NCBI GenBank assembly: GCA_030066195.1
Contig: JASJCB010000026.1
Location: 17,058-81,057 of the forward strand
Source of the DNA: Acidobacteriota bacterium
Lineage (GTDB): Bacteria > Acidobacteriota > Holophagae > Acanthopleuribacterales > Acanthopleuribacteraceae
DNA length: 64,000 bases
Direction: 5' to 3'
This document shows, in pieces, positions 55,201 to 63,752 of the stretch (position 1 is the first letter of the stretch; each line of letters begins with the position of its first letter). The translations under genes and the position numbers were made by a program. Under the pieces are notes generated by a model. It was given only the letters and a program-made list of their open reading frames with translations, made no database searches and was not told the DNA's origin.

Positions 55201-55602
55201 CTGGCCTTTTTCGGCGTGGTGGAGGTGCTGGTCCTGATGAACCTGAAACTTTCCATCCTGGTGTTCCTCGGCGTGATCCTACTGGCGGGGATCGTAGTCA
55301 ACAACGCGATTGTATTGGTGGACTATATCAACCTGGAGCGTCGGCGAGGCCTGGCGCTGAAAGAGGCTTTGCTGGAGGCGGGAACCATTCGCCTGCGCCC
55401 GATCCTGATGACCACCATGACCACGGTATTGGGACTGCTGCCCATGGCCCTGGGCCTGGGCGAGGGCGCCGAATTACGCCGACCGATGGCGGTCACGGTC
55501 ATCGCCGGCCTGTCTTTCTCGACCCTGTTGACGCTGGTGGTCATCCCGGTGATCTACTACACGGTAGAAAAATGGCGCGAAGGGTTCAGAGCAACGGCAT
55601 AA
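52264..55602 (+). CDS. RND efflux permease (AcrB/MexB family) with extra middle segment
   Basis: 1112 residues, longer than the usual 1040-1050. The RND pattern is clear: N-terminal segment (14-32), porter domain with TYPGAAPEEVEQSVTRRIEE (51-70), the transmembrane GVGMLVDNAIVVLE near 408-421 (proton-relay Asp), and the C-terminal block LLAGIVVNNAIVLVDYI. Residues about 500-610 hold an unusual insertion with hydrophobic stretches (LIRLLETLILFVLYLAWW, VFFIIFLAVGGVISLVILAA) before the second half begins near 620. It is an inner-membrane proton antiporter working with the adaptor before it. Substrate cannot be read. The insert may add membrane helices, an unusual feature. Confidence 0.9.
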   Translation: MEFFRVTTRRPVAISMVVTAVLVFGLVSYNRLPLTLMPRMNFPSITVRTTYPGAAPEEVEQSVTRRIEEAVSVASGLNSMVSSSRAEMSNIVLSFSWDTDINLALQDVREKLDQVFLPEEVDRPLILRYDPNLDPVVSMALAANEDTMDLKRLRTYAEEELRFLLDRIPGVAAVKIRGGLEEEIVIELDNNQMAVLGIDAAMVANRLAQENINLSGGILKQGTTEYLARTLSEYAGLQEIGDTVITVREDRALFLRDIAKVGYGHRDRDMVVHITRAGGEPREAVLLDFYKEADANIVSVAEAVLRTTGVNRRNPPAGTIAAQLPEGVSMTLLSNQARFIAGAVNEVRDTAMVGGILAVLVLLLFLGKTRPTLIIGTAIPFSIVATFAPLNLQGISLNIMSLGGLALGVGMLVDNAIVVLESITRCQEEGDGLIEACVRGTGEVGTAVIASTLTTIAVFFPLVFVQGIAGELFGDLAMAVVYALIVSLLVALFVIPMLASRGANPIPTGSMRTRMKSLLPKVRFLEPFRRPMKNKLLLLPMLPIRLLETLILFVLYLAWWVFFIIFLAVGGVISLVILAARWVLLAFNRTAGRAMGWFLDRLKGAYRVLLGWSLGHGRVFIWLGIGLAFWFTWRDFNRLDTELIPAMHQGQFQLHLELPVGTTVEAGALLARDLQTRIAAIPRVRGVFSAFGVDREDVTAEDDGPQTARINVVLRTENLKQELAQFEAEIMDRVRLLAADIPDAEAELSTPALFSFSTPVEVQLQDYDLARLAEITPEAMARLSKIGALEDITTTWRRGKPEILLRFDREKLAFYNLNVDEISQRLRRMIQGDVPTRFSRGDRRVDIRVRLQEDQRRHLEDLGQMTINPGAEAALPLNAIAQFEVVEGPGEIRRVDQKRSSLIRAGVAGAGLTSITRDIEAALSDLDIDYTLAGQSLEFEKSKSSLILAVLLSIFLVYVVMASQFESVIHPLIILFSIPLAFFGVVEVLVLMNLKLSILVFLGVILLAGIVVNNAIVLVDYINLERRRGLALKEALLEAGTIRLRPILMTTMTTVLGLLPMALGLGEGAELRRPMAVTVIAGLSFSTLLTLVVIPVIYYTVEKWREGFRATA

Positions 55603-55706
55603 TTGCCCCGCGTACATTTCCAAGCAGGTGTTCTCTGCCGGCGGTATCGCCCGAGCTTTTTGAAAATGACGTATGATAAAAACGGAATAACGCACCGGAG
55701 ATCCGT

Positions 55707-56291
55707 ATGATTGAGAAAGTACAATTAAAAGGCGGCTCGCTGATTCTCCAAGCTCTTCTGGTGGTGTTCAGCGTCATCCTGGCTTTAACGGTCAACGAGT
55801 TCTGGCGCTCCCGTCAACTCCAAAGCCAGGCGTCGGAGGCAAAAATCCGTATCCTGGCCGAGATCGCCGCCAACCTGGAAAAGACCGGGGAGAGCCTCAC
55901 CTATCACGAGAACGGCCTGGCCAAGCTTCAAGCGGCCCGGGTGGAGAAAACCCCTCCTGATTGGGGTGGATTCGACAAGGGCTTCGTCCACCCGGCCAAG
56001 CTCACAAGAACCGCCTGGGACGCGGCCCGTATGGCCGACCTGATTCCCCACATGGATTATGACGACGTGTTGCTGTTCTCGGAGTTCTACGAAATGCAAG
56101 AGGACTATCGCCGCCAGGAGGATATGGCGGGACAGGCTATCTTCAGCCTGTTGCTTGATCAGGGCATCCACGGGATGAACAGCAGAACGAACAACTTATG
56201 GGGCATCATCTACTCGTTCAAATACACGGAATCCAACATGATAAAACGCGGGGAAGAGATCCTTGACGCTATGGGGAACCCGAATCATTAA
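55707..56291 (+). CDS. Membrane-anchored protein of unknown family
   Basis: 194 residues with GGAG six bases before ATG. One membrane segment (about 10-30; LILQALLVVFSVILALTV) is followed by an acidic, helical domain with a coiled-coil look (about 38-80). The segment near residues 95-125 has LTRTAWDAARMADLIPHMDY, and the last part is helical. The single-helix membrane anchor plus helical domain resembles DUF6090-type proteins, but I am unsure. It ends inside the convergent ATPase gene's last 23 bases. No partner is obvious; the RND pump before it is separated by about 100 bases. Confidence 0.65.
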   Translation: MIEKVQLKGGSLILQALLVVFSVILALTVNEFWRSRQLQSQASEAKIRILAEIAANLEKTGESLTYHENGLAKLQAARVEKTPPDWGGFDKGFVHPAKLTRTAWDAARMADLIPHMDYDDVLLFSEFYEMQEDYRRQEDMAGQAIFSLLLDQGIHGMNSRTNNLWGIIYSFKYTESNMIKRGEEILDAMGNPNH

Positions 56292-57846
56292 GATTTGATG
56301 CTTCCCATCCGGTGATATTTCTTTCGCCGAAGCCGATTCCTACGCCGATGATTTTCTTGTTCCGAGCACGGAATTTGTCAGCATAATTTCTATCGCGAAT
56401 CTGTTGCAGGGCGTGGCCGGCAGGCTCGTTGTATTTGAACTCGAAGATATAGATATGCCGATCGGTTTCCAACACGCCGTCTATGCGTCCCAAATTGGTG
56501 CTCTCTTCCGCGCGGACCCGGACGGCCAGAAGGAGGAATAATGTGTGGAAAACCGTTTGGTAGTATTTCTCGTAGGGCAGGTGTAGTTCGTAGGGTATGT
56601 TGGCAAAGAATGCTGAGCGGAGAATACTGAAGAAGGCGTCTAAATCTTCGTTTTCCAATGCAGCAACCAACTGATTCAACTGATCTTCCCGATCATTATC
56701 CGAGGTTGGAGCCAACAATTTCAGAGTAATGAACAACCATGACTGCTCTACCTCACGGTTTGGAAAACCCAGGTGGTAATAGGGATTCCGCGGAGTTCCC
56801 GAGGTTTTCTTTATGGTGAGATAACCCGCCTGGAACAACAGCGTATCCAGATCGGCCCGGCGGATATCAAGGGACGGCAACATGTCGGCGCGAATCCTGA
56901 GATCGTAATACCTGTTCGGATCGAATGGTTGACCGCTTTTCAAGCGTTTGCTCAATTCGGCCATCAGGAACTTGGGTGAACCTGACTCAAACCAGAAGTT
57001 CCCAACCCGGCCAAGCTTGAACGCATTGAGCACTGACCACGGATTGAACACTCTTTCGTCTCCGCCGGAGAAACAATAGCCGTTATAGGTTTCCTCCAGG
57101 AGCGCGTAGGTTTCCTCCAGGTCCAGGTTCAACCGGGCGGCCAGGTCCTTGACATAATCGCCGAAGGGACCGCGTATCTCGTCCATGGTCCAACCCAACA
57201 GGCTTCCGTGGTTGGGATCGATACCCAACTCCAACAGATTGTTTAACTCCGAGAAAATGGAGACCTTAGAGAACTTGGTGATCCCCGTGATAAACAGCAT
57301 CTTGACGTGTTTGGCAAGGCCTTTCAACACGCCGAAGAATTCGCGCAGTTTGTCCCGGTTCTTCTCGGCGGACTCTGGATCCTCAAGGTGATCGAGTAGG
57401 GGTTTGTCGTATTCATCGACAAGGATCACCACGCGGTTCTGCTTGGACAGCTCGCGGATCAAGCCTCGCAGGCGCGGGATGAGCGGTGTTTGCCCAGGAG
57501 TCAATCCGTATTTGAGCGCGGTGTGATCCAACTCGGCCAAAAGGTCCTGCTCCAGTTCCCGCTCGTTTTGGTGGGATAGAGTGGAGAAGTCAAGCCGCAA
57601 GATGGGATGCGATGGGAAATCATAGCCGCTTTTGGCCAGGGCCAGATCATCGAAAAGTTCTCTTTTGCCTTGGAACATAGCCTCAAGGGTGGAAATAAGC
57701 AGCGATTTACCGAATCGACGCGGTCTGGAGAAAAAGAAGTAACCGCCCCTGGTCAACTCGATCAGATGAGCGGTTTTATCCACATATAGATAGCCGTCAT
57801 TACGAAGGATTTCAAAATCCTGGATACCGATCGGTAAGGGCTGCAT
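56269..57846 (-). CDS. AAA-ATPase-like / PD-(D/E)XK nuclease superfamily protein
   Basis: 525 residues from ATG 57846, which has GGGGGAG upstream; the longer start lacks this. The N-terminal AAA-ATPase-like domain (PF09820) opens with MQPLPIGIQDFEILRNDG, then the atypical Walker A FSRPRRFGKSL (39-49), LVDEYDKPLL (about 150-159) and LFITGITKFS (about 190-199). The C-terminal region has GRIDGVLE (453-460) and EFK (469-471), matching the PDDEXK_9 nuclease-like domain. Such genes occur in many copies in some bacteria and are often linked with transferred DNA; their function is unknown. It is convergent with the membrane-anchored protein by 23 bases. Confidence 0.85.
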   Translation of the reverse strand: MQPLPIGIQDFEILRNDGYLYVDKTAHLIELTRGGYFFFSRPRRFGKSLLISTLEAMFQGKRELFDDLALAKSGYDFPSHPILRLDFSTLSHQNERELEQDLLAELDHTALKYGLTPGQTPLIPRLRGLIRELSKQNRVVILVDEYDKPLLDHLEDPESAEKNRDKLREFFGVLKGLAKHVKMLFITGITKFSKVSIFSELNNLLELGIDPNHGSLLGWTMDEIRGPFGDYVKDLAARLNLDLEETYALLEETYNGYCFSGGDERVFNPWSVLNAFKLGRVGNFWFESGSPKFLMAELSKRLKSGQPFDPNRYYDLRIRADMLPSLDIRRADLDTLLFQAGYLTIKKTSGTPRNPYYHLGFPNREVEQSWLFITLKLLAPTSDNDREDQLNQLVAALENEDLDAFFSILRSAFFANIPYELHLPYEKYYQTVFHTLFLLLAVRVRAEESTNLGRIDGVLETDRHIYIFEFKYNEPAGHALQQIRDRNYADKFRARNKKIIGVGIGFGERNITGWEASNLNDSGSP

Positions 57847-57957
57847 AATGTCTCCCCCATCCACAATCATTTGATTATAGCAGGAAAAAAATCCGGGCGT
57901 TGTCCGTCAAGGCATTCTGTCGCCGCACGTTATGTTCTTTTCAAGTTCCGGTGACAC

Positions 57958-58338
57958 TCACTCCGGGCGCAGGGTGTACAGGTAGGCGATCAGGTCTTCT
58001 ATTTGTTGCGGGGTCAAGCCCAGGTTGGGCATGAGGGTTTTGGGCTTTTGAGCCATGGGGTTGGCCAACCAACCGCGTAGGTAGGTGGTAGTGACGTCCG
58101 CCCGGGCTGCCGTTTTCTCGAAGGGGACGGCTCCGGGGAACAGCTTTCCCGCCCCCGCCACCAGGTGGCAGGTTGCACAGAGTTTTTCGGCAAGTACTCT
58201 GCCCGCATCCGCATTGCCGTTACTGGGTCCCCAGGCCGGCGTCGCGTCTCCGGTGTAGGTAACGGGCGCGTCTTCGGGGCCGGTTCCGCAATGGCTCAGG
58301 GTAAGCAGCAGAGCGGCGACCGTTATCAGGCGGGCCAT
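57958..58338 (-). CDS. Cytochrome c family lipoprotein
   Basis: 126 residues with GGAGG before ATG. Lipobox LSHC gives C17. Haem-binding CATCH is at 54-58 and the axial Met is M103 in TLMPNLGL, so it is a single class I c-type domain, held at the membrane by lipid on the periplasmic face. The LTPQQIEDLIAYLYTL tail helix is typical. It carries electrons, perhaps to a terminal oxidase or a dehydrogenase; no partner gene is adjacent. It is a monocistronic minus-strand gene. Confidence 0.92.
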   Translation of the reverse strand: MARLITVAALLLTLSHCGTGPEDAPVTYTGDATPAWGPSNGNADAGRVLAEKLCATCHLVAGAGKLFPGAVPFEKTAARADVTTTYLRGWLANPMAQKPKTLMPNLGLTPQQIEDLIAYLYTLRPE

Positions 58339-58521
58339 GAAAACCTCCGCAAGGATACTCCCCGGTCCAATGGCTATCGGCTAAAAATGCCGAGCCGGGG
58401 AGCAGATCGACGGAGAAGGATTCTAGCACATGACATCGTGACCCGGGAGATGCCTTCATGGTCCCGGCGTCGGGCGGTCGATCGGCCCGACGCCGCCATG
58501 GAGGAACCGCTTGATCGATGC

Positions 58522-58914
58522 TTATTGGAGGTTTAACTTCAGGGTGCCGGTTTTCTTTTCGCCGTTGCGTTTGATCTCGGCGTGGGTACCGCTGAATTTG
58601 CCTTCTATGCTGGTGCCTTGGAAGGTGAAAGTCCGTTGTTTGTTTTCATTTTTGACCGTACCCTTCAGGCTGCCGTTTTCCAGGTTGCCCTCGGCCGTTC
58701 CCTTGTAGACACGGTTGCGGCCGTCAAAGCGGAAATAAAAGACAACCGACCACCGGTCGCCTCTTTTGTGGGTGAATTCCGCTTTCAATTTACCGGGAGA
58801 TTTTCTGCTGTATGTCCAGACATAGGAACCCTCCATGGTATACATTTCCGGTCCCGGTGTCGCGGTGAACCCGAGAGGAATCGCCAGGCAAAGAATGATC
58901 AAACACTTTTTCAT
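58522..58914 (-). CDS. Small secreted hypothetical protein
   Basis: 130 residues from ATG 58914, which has AAGGAG five bases upstream; the longer start lacks it. A signal peptide covers about 1-18. The rest is beta-rich with Lys-, Gly- and Thr-rich turns (YVWTYSRKSPGKLKAEF, VVFYFRFDGR, TFTFQGTSIEGKFSGTHAEI) and looks like a small beta-barrel or lipocalin-like fold. I recognise no family. It lies in its own minus-strand unit, upstream of the cytochrome c but with a gap of 183 bases. Confidence 0.6.
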   Translation of the reverse strand: MKKCLIILCLAIPLGFTATPGPEMYTMEGSYVWTYSRKSPGKLKAEFTHKRGDRWSVVFYFRFDGRNRVYKGTAEGNLENGSLKGTVKNENKQRTFTFQGTSIEGKFSGTHAEIKRNGEKKTGTLKLNLQ

Positions 58915-59296
58915 CGTGTCTCCTTTTAAAAACCTACTATCGAAAACACACCCATGGGATACCCTGCTAACTCTTACGTAGCGGTAAGGCTCGTGTTGCA
59001 CTTCGTTTCCACCGGTCCCGGGGAATGAGATTCCCGGAGCTAAAACCTGGTGGGATCAAAAGCAGAACCGCATCGAGGAAACATACATAAGGTTTCCAAA
59101 AAGTGCACATCATGGAATCACGTATCGTTCTTCAGAGCCCATCGAGATGCTAACGCTTGTCGAGCAGGCACTTTACAGTATTGAATCGGCCGACTGCCCC
59201 TATCTCGTCCATGGCGAAATAAAATGCTATAATCGTGACGCACGCTGTTTTGCCGTTTTTCATGAGAAAATGGCTACAATATGGGGAGATGCGGTC

Positions 59297-60469
59297 ATGG
59301 ACCCCGCGGAAAGTCTACATATCCGAAACCTGGTCATGTTGTTGGGCGCCGAGTCTCCTATCGTCAGGCGAAAGGTTCGTCACGAACTGAGCCGGTCCTC
59401 GGATCGGCTGCAGCTGTTTCTGGATACCTACCAACCGGAGTTACCGCCCGAATTGCTCTTCGAGTTGGAAGAAATCCGCCAACGCCGGCAGCAAAGCCTC
59501 AGGCACGAAAACTGGCTGGACTGGCTGCGGCAGCCCACTTTCCACCTGCAACTGGAAAATGCCTTGAGTTATCTGGCCGGTGTTCAGTCGGAGTCGCCCC
59601 CCTATCCACCATTATCGGTGATGCTGGACGGCATCGTTCAAGACTTCCTGGCCGAAAGCGGGGAACACACCCCGACCGGTTTGAACAAGTACCTCTTTGT
59701 AGAGAACCGCTACCGGGGCGCCGAAAAGTCCTATTATCACCCACTCAACAGTAACCTGCCCCATGTCATTGCTACGCATAAGGGATTGCCGATCAGCCTG
59801 GCCCTTATCTTTATGCTATGCGGCATTCGCCTCGGTCTCAACATTCAGGGTTTCAATCTTCCCGGACATTTCCTGGCCCGGGCGGATGAAGACGGCGAAA
59901 CTTTGCTTTTCGATTGTTTCAATAAGGGCAAACGTCTTTCCCGTCAGGAAATGACGGCAGCGGCGCTTTCGCCGAAGATCGATTTCCAGGGTCTGTTGGA
60001 CCGACCGCCGACCGCGGCTCAGATCATCACCCGGGTCCTGTTGAATATGATCAATGCCTATTACCAGGACGGTTCCCTGAACAGTTACCGACAGGTGCAG
60101 GGCCTGCTTTCCCAATTGCGCGAGCATGAGGCGCCGGCAGAAGACACGGAAAAACCGCCGTTGTTCCAACCCGGCCAACTGGTGCGTCACCGGCGCTACG
60201 GTTACCGGGGCGTTGTCGTAGAGTTGGACCCCTCCTGTAAGGCCGATGAAGCCTGGTATCGCTCCAACCTGACGCAACCCAGGCGCGATCAACCCTGGTA
60301 TCACGTGTTGGTCGATTGCTCCACGGCCACTACCTACGCGGCTCAGACCAGCCTGGAGCCGGACCCGGACAGCGCGGAAATTCGGCATCCGCTGATTACG
60401 CTTTACTTCGATCGCTTCCAAGAGGGCCGCTATCAACGTAACGAAACGCCGTGGAATATGCCGGGTTAG
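59297..60469 (+). CDS. SirB1 transglutaminase-like domain fused to YccV-like domain
   Basis: 390 residues from ATG 59297, chosen because GGGGAG lies eight bases upstream; the longer frame from 59147 has none. The first part (about 90-255) fits the SirB1/transglutaminase-like family (PF13369): LNKYLFVENRYRG (about 132-144), THKGLPISLALIFMLCGIRLGL (split around 158-180) and GFNLPGHFLAR (about 182-192). The C-terminal part (about 290-385) is a YccV/HspQ-like domain (PF08755): PGQLVRHRRYGYRGVVVELD, PWYHVLVD, TTYAAQTSLEPD. HspQ binds hemimethylated DNA or regulates Lon-like proteolysis. The fused pair is known in bacteria; role unresolved. Cytoplasmic. Confidence 0.85.
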   Translation: MDPAESLHIRNLVMLLGAESPIVRRKVRHELSRSSDRLQLFLDTYQPELPPELLFELEEIRQRRQQSLRHENWLDWLRQPTFHLQLENALSYLAGVQSESPPYPPLSVMLDGIVQDFLAESGEHTPTGLNKYLFVENRYRGAEKSYYHPLNSNLPHVIATHKGLPISLALIFMLCGIRLGLNIQGFNLPGHFLARADEDGETLLFDCFNKGKRLSRQEMTAAALSPKIDFQGLLDRPPTAAQIITRVLLNMINAYYQDGSLNSYRQVQGLLSQLREHEAPAEDTEKPPLFQPGQLVRHRRYGYRGVVVELDPSCKADEAWYRSNLTQPRRDQPWYHVLVDCSTATTYAAQTSLEPDPDSAEIRHPLITLYFDRFQEGRYQRNETPWNMPG

Positions 60470-60527
60470 CTGAACCTACCGCGCAATCGATGTTAAGATA
60501 GGTCTATTGCCAACCGGGAGGTAGTTT

Positions 60528-61052
60528 ATGACGCTTAGAGATCGCGTGGCCGTACTACAGCAAGATATCACCACCCTGGCCGTGGATGCGATTGCCAACG
60601 CGGCCAACAGCAGTTTACTGGGCGGAGGCGGGGTTGACGGCGCCATTCATCGCGCGGCAGGACCGGAACTGGCCGCCTATTGCCGCAACCTGAACGGCTG
60701 TAAGACGGGCGATGCTAAAATCTCGCCGGGTTTCCGGCTGGCGGCCAAATGGGTTATCCACGCGGTCGGTCCCGTGTGGAACGGCGGCGCCGGCGGTGAA
60801 GACGCATTGTTAGCCTCCTGTTACCGCAACGCGATGCGCCTGGCCGAGAGCAAGGATTGTCGCACCGTGGCCTTTCCGTCGATCAGCACCGGGATCTACG
60901 GTTTTCCCATCGAGCGGGCCGCACGGATTGCGGTTACGCAAGTGAAGCAGGCGCTGGTTGACGATTTGCGTTTTGAAAAGGTTTACCACGTCTGTTTCAG
61001 CGCTGATGATGCCGCCGTCTATCAAAAGGCCGTGGATGAAATATACAGCTGA
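60528..61052 (+). CDS. Macro domain O-acetyl-ADP-ribose deacetylase-like
   Basis: 174 residues with GGGAGG before ATG. Macro-domain motifs: [22 protein letters not shown] split at 24-45 (N27 and D37 are ADP-ribose site residues), GDAKISPGF (61-69), and ISTGIYGFP (119-127). It matches the YmdB group, which removes acetyl or ADP-ribose groups from O-acetyl-ADP-ribose or modified proteins. Cytoplasmic, single gene after the SirB1/YccV gene (about 60 bases apart). A terminator follows, shared with the TonB receptor gene on the other strand. Confidence 0.93.
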   Translation: MTLRDRVAVLQQDITTLAVDAIANAANSSLLGGGGVDGAIHRAAGPELAAYCRNLNGCKTGDAKISPGFRLAAKWVIHAVGPVWNGGAGGEDALLASCYRNAMRLAESKDCRTVAFPSISTGIYGFPIERAARIAVTQVKQALVDDLRFEKVYHVCFSADDAAVYQKAVDEIYS

Positions 61053-61067
61053 CCTTTATTGTGAAAG

Positions 61068-61101
61068 AAAGGCGGTTCGCACTTTCAACCGAACCGCCTT
61101 T
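61068..61101. terminator. Shared bidirectional terminator (macro domain / TonB receptor)
   Basis: AAAGGCGGTTCG (61068-61079) pairs perfectly with CGAACCGCCTTT (61090-61101), a 12-bp stem with a ten-base loop. The plus strand runs into TTTCCTGTTTG, the minus strand into TTTCTTTC. It lies between convergent genes that end at 61052 and 61116. Confidence 0.85.
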
Positions 61102-61115
61102 CCTGTTTGTTGCAA

Positions 61116-63539
61116 TCAGCGAACCCGGAACGTAAGTCCGAAGGTTCGCGGCGGCGCGTAACTGCTCAACAGCAGTTCCTCGCGACCCGCGCCGGGCGGG
61201 AAACCGACCGCGTTGGGCGGGGTCAGCAGACGATTGGGCGTGGTGATCTGTGCCGCCAACACGTCGTCGTCTTCCAGGTTGCGCACCCAGAATTCTATCG
61301 CAAAGCGACCGCGGCCGAATTCATAGACCAGGCGCAGGTCGGTTCGCGTGTAATCGTCTTGCAGGTTTTGCGGGTTGTTGAAAGCAAGCAGGTAGAACTC
61401 ACTCTCGTAGTGGAACTGAATCTTCGGCGTCAGGGTACCGTCCTCGCCGATATCGAAGACATAGGGCTCCCAGTTGATATTCAGCGAAACATCCGGGGCT
61501 TTGATCAGGGAATTACCGCTGAGATCTTCAAGGATCACCCCGGGTGTTTGTGGATCGTCCACGTTGTCGAAAACATCGTATTCCGCGTGCAGCAGGCCCA
61601 GGGTCATGGCCAGCCGGCTCCTGGTGGTGGGCAACAGGTTGGCGGTAGCTTCCATACCGTATAGCGTAGAGGCGCCCGCGTTCACCGTAACCGTGGTGGC
61701 TTCGACCACCTGGGAGACCTGCTGGTCCTTGAAATCATAGTGGAAGAAGGCCAGGTCCATTTGCCCCCGGCCATTCCAGAAACGACCCTTGGCGCCGCCT
61801 TCCAAGGCATCCAGGAATTCCGGTGCGTAGACGGCGGTATCGTTGAAGCCGCCGGAGCGATAACCCCGAGAGGCATTGGCGTAGACCATCCAATCGTCGT
61901 TGACGTCCCAGTTGAAACCGGCTTTCCAGGTCAGTTCGCTCCAGGAATCGTTTTGAATGCGGGGTACACAGCGGAAGATGGTGACCCCGCCCACCTCGCA
62001 GTAGGGCGCGGCGGCATGATCCAAAACTTCCGAGGGATCTACGCTTTGCGGCGCGGTGAGGGGTTCAAGGGTGAAACCGGCATAGCTCCCGTCGCCGTCA
62101 TCCTTTTTATCCTCGGTCCAGCGCAAGCCGCCGGTCAGGCGAAACCGATCATTGGCGCCGAAACGGTAGGACACCTCACCGAAAGCGGCGTTCGATTCGG
62201 CGGTTTGATCGGTAAAGCGTTTGACACGCACCGCGGGATCAGCGGCGGCCTGAGGCGGGATCAAACCAAGCACCGGCGCGATGAAGCCGGCGCCCTTCAA
62301 GCCCTCCACGAAGGCGTCGAAGGCTGCATCTTGAGATTCCTTGAAGGCATAGAGGCCTATCAACCAATCCATCTTTTCAGTGCTGCCGGACAGGCGCAAC
62401 TCCGAGCTGATGCTGTCTGAGGTCTGGTCCAGAACGGCGTAGTTACCGGTTGTGGGTCCCACCACCGGCGGCGTATCGGCAAAGGGGCCGGAGAAGCGCA
62501 TCAACTCTTCTACGGTGGGCACCAGATCGGTGCCGTCGCGGTCTACGCGATTATTGCGCTGGTGGCCGCGAAAGGCTGTCAGCCAGGTCAATTCGGCGCC
62601 GATAAAGCTGTGATTCAACTCTGCTTTGATGCCCCAGTCGTTGTTGTCGACGAACGGGTCCGTGTTCAAACCGAAGTTCTGCGGATCGGTAGCAAAGGGA
62701 TAGGCAAACCCGGTGGGATCGGAGGAACGGTCATAGGGCGCGGCTGCCATAACCGAGCCGTTGCCGCCTTCCTCGAAATAATCGACGGTCATCAACAGCG
62801 AGGTGCTGTCGGTCGGTGTATACAGGAGAGAGGCTCGTGCGCCCCACTGATCGGCGTCGTTGCCGTCGGGCGCCGGACCGTTGTCAACGGTTCCGTCGTG
62901 CTTGCGGTAGGAAAGGGCGACGCGTGTCGCCAGCGTACTGTCGATGAGGGATGCGTTGATCATCCCCTCCCCTGACAACAAGCTCTCGCTGCCGCTCGAC
63001 AGCGATGCGGAACGCTCGGAGCCGAGAATCGGCCTGTTTGGAATCACGTTTACGGTGCCGGAGGTGGTGTTGCGGCCGTAAAGGGTGCCCTGAGGCCCGC
63101 GCAATACCTCCACGCGCTCCATGTCATAAAACAACGAATTGCTGCTGGAAATACGCGGAAGGTAGATCCCGTCCAGGTGAACGGCGATGGAGGGATCGCC
63201 GTCGTTGGTGATGTTGTCATTGGAGATGCCGCGAATGGTCAATTGAGCGCCGCCGTAGCCGACATCGATATCGCCGAACTTGAAATTGGGCACCAACATG
63301 GCCAGGTCCTCGGTCCTTGCCACACCGTGCCGGTCCAGGGCTATCTGGTCAAAGGCGGAGACGGCCTGCGGCGTTGCCCGTACGGTAGAGATCCGCTTCT
63401 CGGCAGTGACCACGATCTCTTCCAGGATAACGGGTTTTTCTTCCTCTTCGGACTCCTGAGCCTGGACAGGGACGGCAATGGTCAAGCCGAGGTTACAGAT
63501 AACAATCAGAAAAAGCGTGTGTATTTGCTGCGTTTTCAT
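61116..63539 (-). CDS. TonB-dependent outer-membrane receptor
   Basis: 807 residues with a signal peptide (about 1-27). The TonB-box region EIVVTAEKR (41-49) is followed by a plug domain (about 55-170; VSAFDQIALDR, DVGYGGAQLTIRGISND, YDMERVEVLRGPQGTLYGRN) and a 22-strand-type beta-barrel to the final strand TFGLTFRVR, ending in Arg rather than Phe. The plug and barrel signatures are those of siderophore/vitamin receptors and of carbohydrate receptors; without a neighbour the substrate is open. Outer membrane, energised by TonB. AAGGA precedes the start. No regulator, periplasmic binding protein or transporter is beside it. Confidence 0.93.
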   Translation of the reverse strand: MKTQQIHTLFLIVICNLGLTIAVPVQAQESEEEEKPVILEEIVVTAEKRISTVRATPQAVSAFDQIALDRHGVARTEDLAMLVPNFKFGDIDVGYGGAQLTIRGISNDNITNDGDPSIAVHLDGIYLPRISSSNSLFYDMERVEVLRGPQGTLYGRNTTSGTVNVIPNRPILGSERSASLSSGSESLLSGEGMINASLIDSTLATRVALSYRKHDGTVDNGPAPDGNDADQWGARASLLYTPTDSTSLLMTVDYFEEGGNGSVMAAAPYDRSSDPTGFAYPFATDPQNFGLNTDPFVDNNDWGIKAELNHSFIGAELTWLTAFRGHQRNNRVDRDGTDLVPTVEELMRFSGPFADTPPVVGPTTGNYAVLDQTSDSISSELRLSGSTEKMDWLIGLYAFKESQDAAFDAFVEGLKGAGFIAPVLGLIPPQAAADPAVRVKRFTDQTAESNAAFGEVSYRFGANDRFRLTGGLRWTEDKKDDGDGSYAGFTLEPLTAPQSVDPSEVLDHAAAPYCEVGGVTIFRCVPRIQNDSWSELTWKAGFNWDVNDDWMVYANASRGYRSGGFNDTAVYAPEFLDALEGGAKGRFWNGRGQMDLAFFHYDFKDQQVSQVVEATTVTVNAGASTLYGMEATANLLPTTRSRLAMTLGLLHAEYDVFDNVDDPQTPGVILEDLSGNSLIKAPDVSLNINWEPYVFDIGEDGTLTPKIQFHYESEFYLLAFNNPQNLQDDYTRTDLRLVYEFGRGRFAIEFWVRNLEDDDVLAAQITTPNRLLTPPNAVGFPPGAGREELLLSSYAPPRTFGLTFRVR

Positions 63540-63752
63540 GACTCGTCCTTACGAAGCAAGCTAACACCCCAAGAATTGTACGCTAAATAATTGTAAAATC
63601 TTGTGAATATGAAGAAAAACCGGGAATAAAAAGTGACCGACCCGGCCATTCGAAACCGCGCCGGCTGCGACAAACGGGTAATGGGATTTTTGTTGGGAGT
63701 GATCACACCCGTTTCGAGGTATTTAGGCTCGCGGTCAAGACGTATCGGGGGT
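63540..63752. other. Intergenic, upstream of TonB receptor
   Basis: 213 bp between the receptor start and the end of the next minus-strand gene. It should hold the receptor promoter. No Fur-box-like 19-bp palindrome, cobalamin riboswitch or terminator is seen. Confidence 0.4.

Noticed and set aside
63540..63752. Cobalamin riboswitch or Fur box upstream of the TonB receptor
   Set aside because: No conserved B12-box (AGYCMGGGACC-like core) or 19-bp Fur palindrome found.
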